64,000 bases of DNA from positions 151,947,947-152,011,946 of the forward strand of contig NC_045438.1 in NCBI RefSeq assembly GCF_002776525.5, written 5' to 3'. Origin of the DNA: Piliocolobus tephrosceles. Taxonomy: Eukaryota; Chordata; Mammalia; Primates; Cercopithecidae. The notes under the pieces were generated by a model. The model made no database searches. It was not told where the DNA came from and was given only the letters and a program-made list of their open reading frames with translations. The position numbers and the translations under genes were made by a program. Numbering within the stretch: the stretch's first letter is position 1; the number at the start of each line of letters is the position of its first letter. Of the stretch, positions 57,501-64,000 are shown piece by piece.

Positions 57501-57516
57501 AAAAATTCAGGGATCA

Positions 57517-58589
57517 GTCTAACTTTTGGCATGGCTGAATCCAAGGGACTTTACCATCATCAGGACTCAGATTTTCTGTCTTTCAGCTTTGCTCTCTACT
57601 GGGAAGCTGCCTTCTCCAGTGGACTTTCCTTAAGAGGTGGATAAAGAAACCAGCTGTTAGTAGCATCATGCTCCCATGGTCTCACTAGGAAAGAGTGTGT
57701 TGCTCCTCTTAGTTCCAGGTAGTCTGAGAGAGGCCTTTGATTGGCTTGCCTTGGGTACATGCCTACCCCTAGACCAGTCACTGTGGCTAGAGGGTTGCTG
57801 TATTACGATTGTTCGGACCTGGGTCATATGTCCATCTTCTGGGCCAACGTGTGAAGTCATCCCAGCCCAGATAACAGCCAAGGGGAGAGATCATTCCAGA
57901 AAAGATGCTGTTCAGGCAAAAATGCTAGTCTACTAAATAAAAGGAAAAGAAAATGGAAGGAACTATTACTGGTGAACTGTATCAGACATTGTTAGAGAAG
58001 TTAAGAGGAGGACTCAGCAAAGGTCACTGCATTTAGAAGGCAGGAAACCATTCGTGACCTTTGGAGGAGAAGGAAGGTTACTAACACAGAGAAAAGTGGT
58101 GGAAATCAAGCTCCAGAGTTTTAAGATATAGGTAGTGAAATACTGGCATTGAATGTGTAGTACAACTGTTTGTTGGTAAACAGGAGAGAGGGGACAGCCA
58201 TTTGGGACCGTATAAGGGTATGGATAAGGTCTTTTAGGAATAGCAGTGACTGAGTATGCTTGGAGTGTGTGAAATTTCCAGTAGAAAGGAAAAAGACTGA
58301 AGGGAAGTTGCGGGCAGAGTTGACCCCAGCAGGATCTGGAGCCAGTAGGAGGAGAGTGGATAAAGAGCCCAAGTAGAGAGGCCACACACAGTGTAATAAC
58401 CTGGGTTATATAGTGTGTGAAGTTTTTTGTTGTTTGGTTTTTGGGGTTTTTTTTCAGTCATTTATCGCTTCTTTGAAATAGACAGGTATCATTGCTTTCA
58501 ATGTAGCTATCATATGGTGATTAAATATACTCAAAAGATCCTCAGCATCTCTCTGGCCCTGTAATTGACAGAAACATTTAACCTTAGAG
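57517..58589. other. Unique DNA, no gene seen
   Basis: The minus ORFs at 58014-58387 (up to 123 codons) overlap in different frames and are not recognised. A G/T-rich patch lies near 58420-58455. Confidence 0.45.
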
Positions 58590-58954
58590 AAGTGGTTCTC
58601 AAAGTGTGGTCCCTGGACGAGCATCACCTGGGAACTTGTCAGAAATACAAGTTATCTGACTCCACCCCAAGCCTACTGAATCAGAAATCCCACAGATGGG
58701 TCCTAGCATTCTCTGATTTAACAAGACCCTCTAGCCATTTCTATTCCTTTCTTTTCTTTTTTTGAGTCGGAGTCTTGTTCTTCCGCCCAGGCTGGGGTGC
58801 AGTGGCGTGATCATAGCACATTGCAGCCTTGAACTGCTGAGCTCAAGCCATTTTCCTGCCTCAGCCTCCCAAAGGGCTGGGATTACAGGCATAAGTCACT
58901 GCACCTGGCCTTCTCCAGCCATTTCTGATGCTGCTTCAAGTTTGAGTATCACTG
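58590..58954 (+). mobile_element. MER5A hAT element split by a free Alu monomer
   Basis: The left part has AGTGGTTCTCAAAGTGTGGT, GCATCACCTGGGAACTTGTC, CTACTGAATCAGAAATCCCA and TTTAACAAGACCCTCTAGCC. After the inserted monomer the right part ends TTTGAGTATCACTG, mirroring the left end. Without the insert the element is about 180 bases, almost full length. Confidence 0.88.
58743..58914 (-). mobile_element. Free left Alu monomer (FLAM-like) in MER5A
   Basis: Read on the minus strand: GGCCAGGTGCAGTGACTTAT, AATCCCAGCCCTTTGGGAGG, GGCTTGAGCTCAGCAGTTCA, CTGCAATGTGCTATGATCAC, GCGGAAGAACAAGACTCC and an A-rich tail. It has a single monomer structure. CTAGCCATTTCT (58731-58742) and CCAGCCATTTCT (58915-58926) flank it as an 11-of-12 duplication. 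Confidence 0.88.
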
Positions 58955-60649
58955 CCTCAGAGGTCTGCATCTCCCCTCTCATGCCATGAAGGTTTCCTTA
59001 ATAGTGGCTTTGAGAAGCTATGAGAACTAAGGATGTAAGCTGCTGGTGACGAGGAAATGGGGGAGTTTGTAAATCTTGAAAGGAGATGACAACTGTTCAA
59101 AATCCACTAGTGACTAAAAATGTAATGGATTGGACGAACAGAATATAAAGGCTAAGTTGTAATTTAATTTTTTTCTAGTTTGTGGAGGGCTGACACATGA
59201 TGATGACAGGCATCATCAGAGTCTCAAGTCCCTGGAGGACAGAGAAAGGTGAAATGGGCTTACCGTATAGCTGTAGATTGGTGATTCTTTTGGCGTAAGG
59301 GTTAAGTCCTAGAACAGGTTTTGGATATGGATCATTTAATTTAAATCCAGGCTCTTCCACTAGACGCTATTAGGAGGTTGCAAAAGAAGGACATGGCAAG
59401 GTTTCTTTCATCAGGGAGCTTAGAAACTTTTTGAGCCTTCAAGACTTAAATAAATCCAGTGGAGTATAAAAAGACAGTATAACAAAGTGCTGAACTGAAA
59501 AGGACCTTGGGTCAGAATGTGTGGTAGAGACTGTAAGTGCTGTGGGTAGTCTGGGGAAGGAGAAATTGGCATTGTGTCATTTTCTCCTCTAGGCAGAGGA
59601 TGAAACTGACAGCCTGGCGTCATTTCCTGGGTCCGATGGCCAGATATTGGACAGCTTGGCTTCAGGAAGTGCTTTTTCTTGTTCTCTCTCTCCTTTCTGA
59701 GTAAGTCAAAGTTGCCAGGTCAAAGTGAAGGTTTGTACTCTGAGACTTTGAATGTGGAATATTGTTAATATTTTTGTTTGTATGAGAAGCCTGTAGAGTA
59801 AATTACATTTTATCTTGGGTATTTTAAATGGAAAGAGACTCAAATAGAAGTTTGGCATATTTGTTTCAGACAGGCTTTCAGACTTACTCCATTCATGGGG
59901 AGAACATGAATGAGCCTGTTGGATGATGCTTTAATGTTGTAGGATGAAGAAAGCAAACTACTGATTTTCCTTAGTGGAAGAATTAAGTTGAGCCAGATCT
60001 GGGATGATAGGGAAGAAGAAAACACTTCAGATGAACATGACATTTCCACTGCTTTTAATTTCTTTGCACCTTGCTTGCGGCTCATGTGGGTAAGTAAACA
60101 GATCACTGAACCAAGAACCAAGAGAGAGGGCTGACAGAACACTGTTAACGGTGGGCATAAAAGCTGTTTAAGTTCAAAAGAGAAATAATAAAAATACTGT
60201 AATCATCAAGGGGCAGGCAGAAATTTAGTACCTGATCCAAGGTACTTAAGATGTTTTTCAGAAGTCTACAAGTAATGTGATCTGTTTTCAGTCCTTTTTG
60301 GGGGAGGGTTTCTTAACTTCAGCTGTGGCACGCAGGTGTCAACAAGAGAGCTTCCTTTAGTTCACCGTGATGATGGAGTGACTTGGGGTGCATTAGAGAG
60401 CAGGGTCATTATTTGCCATCACTTCAAGAATAACACCTGCATCAGGGGTGTTCCTCTCACAGAAATTAATCACAGAGAAGGTGTGTGTTGCTCTGATGGC
60501 CTAGCAGTCAGAAAGATGAATCATTATTTCAAGGTACGGAGAACAGTTGTGTCACTCATTTCTTTTTCAAGGGGACTCAGTTGAAATGGCAAAATACAAA
60601 GGAGTGAAATCACAGAAAACAGTTGTACCTCACTAGATCAGTTCATATA
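58955..60649. other. Unique DNA, no gene seen
   Basis: No recognised repeat. ORFs (59840-60142 minus, 60336-60584 plus) have no known relatives. Confidence 0.45.
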
Positions 60650-61015
60650 ATGCACAGACTGTTTCCTCTACCTGGAAACCTGGTGCCTGGCTAACTTCTA
60701 CTCATTTTTGACTTTCCTGCTTGAATGTTAGTTTTGTAAGAGAAGCCTTCCTGAGACCCTTCTTCTAAGTGAGGTACCCCCATCATGACTACAAATCACA
60801 ATGTTCATTTTTCCTTCATACTGCCTATCCAGCTTTCAAATTTTATGCATCCACTAAAACTCATATAATTATTTAATGTCTGTTCCTCTTGAGGCAGTGA
60901 GCTCTTAGGGTGCAGGATCCTGAGCTATTTTGTTTACCATGTATTCCCCCATCAAACACAGAGCCTGGTGAATATAGCAAGTACCAAGTAAAATTGTATC
61001 AAGTGAATGGTTTAA
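60650..61015 (+). mobile_element. L2 LINE 3' end, long copy
   Basis: CTGTTTCCTCTACCTGGAAA, GAAGCCTTCCTGAGACCCTT, TTTAATGTCTGTTCCTCTTG, GCAGTGAGCTCTTAGGGTGC, CACAGAGCCTGGTGAATATA follow the L2 3' region in order over about 360 bases. Confidence 0.82.
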
Positions 61016-62035
61016 TTAATGAGAAAGCACTTGGTAAACTGTATTCATTATGAAAGTGATGGTTAATTATATGTAACAGACACCTCCTTTCTCTCTTCTG
61101 CCCTAATTTTGTCTCTCCATTTTTTATTAGTTCTTTATTTTGAGGTATACTTGTCAGTGTGTTACCAATTCCAAATCTACGATTTGTTATTATTCATTCT
61201 TGTCTTTTTTTAGAGATGAGGGACCACTCTCTTTTTTCCTGAGAAATGGTATTAATGACACCCACAATGCTAATACTACAACTCTGTTTTTTCTGTGCAT
61301 GCTCATGATTTGAAAGGAGAAACATGACTGGTCTTTGTCGATGATGTATTTGGGAAGCAGACAAGATTCTAGTATAGCACCTAAATTCTGTTTCTCGTCA
61401 TCCCCAAAGCTGCTAATATAAGTTCCTGTGCCTCAAGTGTGCTTCTCAAAAGTACACAAGGCAAAATAAGTTAATAGTATCGTTCCAGGAGAAGCTGTTC
61501 CTCAGTCACCCTTAAAAGGGGGGGAAAAATCAAGAAATCCAGGTGTGGAAAATATTAATGATCAGGATATGAATAAGTCTTTTCATTAAAAGCAACAGCA
61601 AATAAACAAAAAGTTATCCAATCCTTTTCCATCAGGGCCTCGCTGTGCTACTTTGGTGGGTGTAAGTGTTGTCTTCGGTGGGCGGAAATGGCAGACAGCC
61701 AAGTGGAAAATTTCACAGCGTCGCAAACATTCAGTGCACAAAATGCCGCAAACCAGCAATCTGAGGGAGCCGTGTACCAAATAACCACGCTCCCGCATGT
61801 GCCCTACTGCCCACCTTACACTCTTTCTCTTAGCTTCCTGTTTGATGCCTTCACTTTCTTTTTCCCGGAGATTCCAGATTCTTCGTTTCTGTTCCTTTTC
61901 TTTCCTGAAACTCAGCACAGTAGGGCATACAGACGTTTGGATGCTCCAGGGATAGCTGATGATTGGTGCCTTGCCAGTGCTGACTTTTGTATTCTGACTC
62001 CAGGGCTCAGGAACAGGCTTATGACCACCAGTAAC
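61016..62035. other. Unique DNA with overlapping ORFs
   Basis: The longest non-repeat ORFs of the window overlap here on opposite strands: 61688-62122 plus (144 codons, starting MADSQVENFTASQTFSAQN) and 61586-62044 minus (152 codons). Both cannot easily be coding. Neither has a recognised domain, signal peptide or splice support. Confidence 0.4.
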
Positions 62036-62150
62036 GCTTTGCATTTACATAGTGGATTTCTTCTTGGGAACTGTGTGTGCTTTGCAAGAATGATCCTCTT
62101 GATCTTCTCCATGACCCAGTAAGGTATGGAGTGGTAGAAGGTGCTAGTCC
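62036..62150 (+). mobile_element. Possible L3/CR1-type LINE or MIR3 scrap
   Basis: TTTGCATTTACATAGTGGAT, TGTGTGTGCTTTGCAAGAAT and GACCCAGTAAGGTATGGAGT resemble a very old LINE/SINE tail with the 'CTTTGCAAGCATTATCTCA...CCCAGTGAGGTA' arrangement. Highly diverged. Confidence 0.4.
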
Positions 62151-63483
62151 TTGGCTCCTTTTGCAGAAGAGTAAAGCCAAGTGGCCTGTTTTGAAGCTTT
62201 TTTGCAAGTTTGCATCTCAGCTAAGATTGTGTCTGAAATCTCCCAGAAACGGCTTCAACTTTGGGGTGAGGAGAGTCTGGCTGTACCGTGCTGTGTTCTT
62301 TTTGGGAAAAGAGCAAGAACATTGAACTTTTTTAAGAAAATGATCTTTGGTGAAGTATCAATTCGTCTAATTGGTCGTGAGACTTTATTCGTTGAGATAA
62401 CAAGTGATTTGATGATGCGTTTACCTTTTTCTTTTTCTTCTGTTCTATTTCCATGCTAGGTATTTCTCACTTCTCTGTGAAAGGAAGAAAGACCACGCTT
62501 GAGCCCAAGAGCCCTCAGGAGCCCTCCAGCGCCTGTGGGAAGTCTCCATGGTGAAGTATAGGCTGAGGCTACCTGTGAACAGTACGCAGTGAATGTTGTA
62601 AGTTAACAACCAAGAATAATATCTGTAGTGGCTTGCCTGGTCAGGATTCATGAATCACTTGCTGTAACTGAGCCAGGTGTTGAAGGGGTATTAGCCTGAG
62701 CTCTAGGTGATCGTCCAATTAGTTTCTTTTTTTAAGGGAAGATGTCCTGTTTGTATTTGCTGGAACTTGCCTTTCTCTCAGCTTCTATGTCATGCTGCAA
62801 ACTATCTACTTCAGGAATAAAAGGATAGAATACAGTGATTCTTTCATTGTAGGAACCCCTTTTCTACTGGTTCAGCCAAATAGTATCAGATTTAGAGCAG
62901 CCCCTTTAAACTGGGCTATTGCAATTCTTTTAGGTTGGTGAGTAGGGGGTAAAATTCTCCAGGCTAAGGATTAGCAATCAGAGTTTCCATCCAGCAATTA
63001 TTCTTCTGCAGTTGATGAAAATGACATTTTTCTCTCTGGCTTTTAAAATCTTGAGGTATGCAAGTTATAAGCAGTTATGTGTGGTACTTCTCTTATTCAA
63101 AATGAGCTGATTTACTGATTTTGATCAGGTTAACTGGCTTGGGATTTTGAGACTAGAAAAGTTTGTTCCCACATGTCACCTGATGGCCGCCTTGCATGAC
63201 AAGTTTTAGTATCAGGAAATGGAGGAGATGACATAGTGTGACTTCAGGGAGCCCTTCCACTAGGAAATAATGCAAGGGTGCTCAGCCCTGCTACTTTCTG
63301 GAGAGTTTACCTTGTTGCTGGACTGTGTCACAAAATAAAATTAGGAGATTTTGACCAGGAAAGAATATAGCTACATGAAACTCAGGATGGCCTATGAACA
63401 CCTCTGAGGATGAGAAGATACTCTCTTCAAATTTTGGGAAATGACAAGCCAATTTCTTCTAAAATTTTGTTGTTTTTGTGTGT
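62151..63483. other. Unique DNA, no gene seen
   Basis: No repeat of length or convincing gene. Short ORFs at 62077-62459 are lysine/phenylalanine-rich and unmatched. Confidence 0.45.
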
Positions 63484-63572
63484 ATATAAATACATATGAG
63501 TATTTCTGCTATATATATATATATATTCTTGTTTATGTATGTGTATATATCTATATATATATTTTTAGGTTT
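63480..63572. repeat. (TA)n-rich microsatellite
   Basis: TGTATATAAATACATATGAG, then CTATATATATATATATATTC and GTATATATCTATATATATAT: an interrupted TA/TG tract. The Tyr/Ile-rich ORF at 63441-63707 is an artefact of it. Confidence 0.9.
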
Positions 63573-63899
63573 CCAGCTTCTTGTGAACTCGGCCAGAAAA
63601 CTTTTTTGAGCATGTATTACCTATTTTTTTTGCAGTTGCCTACAAGATTCGTAAAGAGCAAAGTGCAGCATATATCAGGGAGAAAAGTATTGACATGGAA
63701 AAAATAGTTCCTAATATTTTTTGTTTCATAGATTTCTAAACATTTGTATTAAAATATGCATATGTATCCATGTCATATCCTCAGGGTTAAATAATTTAGT
63801 AATATTAATATGAGCTTATTAAATTCAAAATTTCCCAGTGCTTCATTGAAAGCAGACAATGGGAGACACTGAAGCTTCATTGTGTCTCCATTCTGTACA
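63573..63899. other. Unique AT-rich DNA, nothing recognised
   Basis: No ORF, repeat or motif of note. Confidence 0.5.
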
Positions 63900-64000
63900 C
63901 GTTGGGTCTAGTGGAAATCAGTCAACCTGGAATCAACTGACCTGAATCCTATTCCTGCTGTTGAGATCAAGTACCTTGGCAACCTTGGGCAAGTCGTGAA
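63900..64000 (+). mobile_element. MIR SINE, cut by window end
   Basis: CTGACCTGAATCCTATTCCT followed at the very end by AACCTTGGGCAAGTCGTGAA, the MIR core. The rest lies outside the window. Confidence 0.65.

Noticed and set aside
63441..63707. 88-codon Tyr/Ile-rich ORF
   Set aside because: Covers the (TA)n microsatellite and has no other support.

Overview
The window is nuclear genomic DNA of an Old World monkey (a cercopithecid such as macaque, baboon or vervet), not a bacterium or a human. It is packed with Alu, L1, MIR, L2, Tigger, hAT and MaLR-type elements, which makes it primate. The Alu at 52641-52932, read on the minus strand, carries the variant block I associate with the cercopithecid AluYRa group: GGCTCAAGCC, ACTAGCCGGGCGAGG and GATCCGGCCACTGC. 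It also sits in a perfect 14-bp target-site duplication. I cannot name the species, chromosome or nearest gene.

I see no confirmed gene. There is no long ORF outside mobile elements, no CpG island, no tRNA or snRNA gene and no CRISPR array. Nearly all ORFs above 60 codons that look protein-like are antisense Alu or L1 ORF2 3' fragments. Two short segments have good splice-site consensus on both sides (25489-25549 and 29207-29221). They are recorded only as unproven exon candidates. The window therefore reads as intergenic DNA or the inside of a large intron.

Layout. 1-6.5 kb: a Tigger fragment cut by the window edge, a MaLR-type LTR, an old L1 tail and a short Tigger-like MITE, with long unique stretches. 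6.5-13 kb: MIRs (one split by an Alu), five Alus and old reversed L1 3' ends. 13-26.9 kb: three reversed L1 3' segments, a hAT element with 8-bp flanking repeats, seven further Alu insertions and a composite Alu-MIR-Alu unit at 24.6-25.1 kb. 27-39 kb: mostly unique DNA with L2, MIR, an inverted Alu pair at 33.0-33.7 kb, a tiny Alu scrap and a CTCF-like motif. 39.9-44.4 kb: a repeat-poor AT-rich block. 44.4-53.4 kb: an L1M tail holding an AluY, a young 5'-truncated L1PA with an 18-bp duplication, a 1.3-kb decayed L1M, and the monkey-type Alu. 53.4-64 kb: unique DNA, a reversed LTR-type repeat, a three-monomer Alu, a MER5A split by a free Alu monomer, an L2 and simple repeats.

Repeat family names come from memory of consensus sequences and terminal motifs, with no database search. 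Broad class is safer than exact subfamily. The most useful observations are the cercopithecid Alu marker, the composite unit at 24616-25134, the three-monomer Alu at 57009-57500, and the paired perfect palindromes at 18486-18528. I found no evidence of a new biological system.
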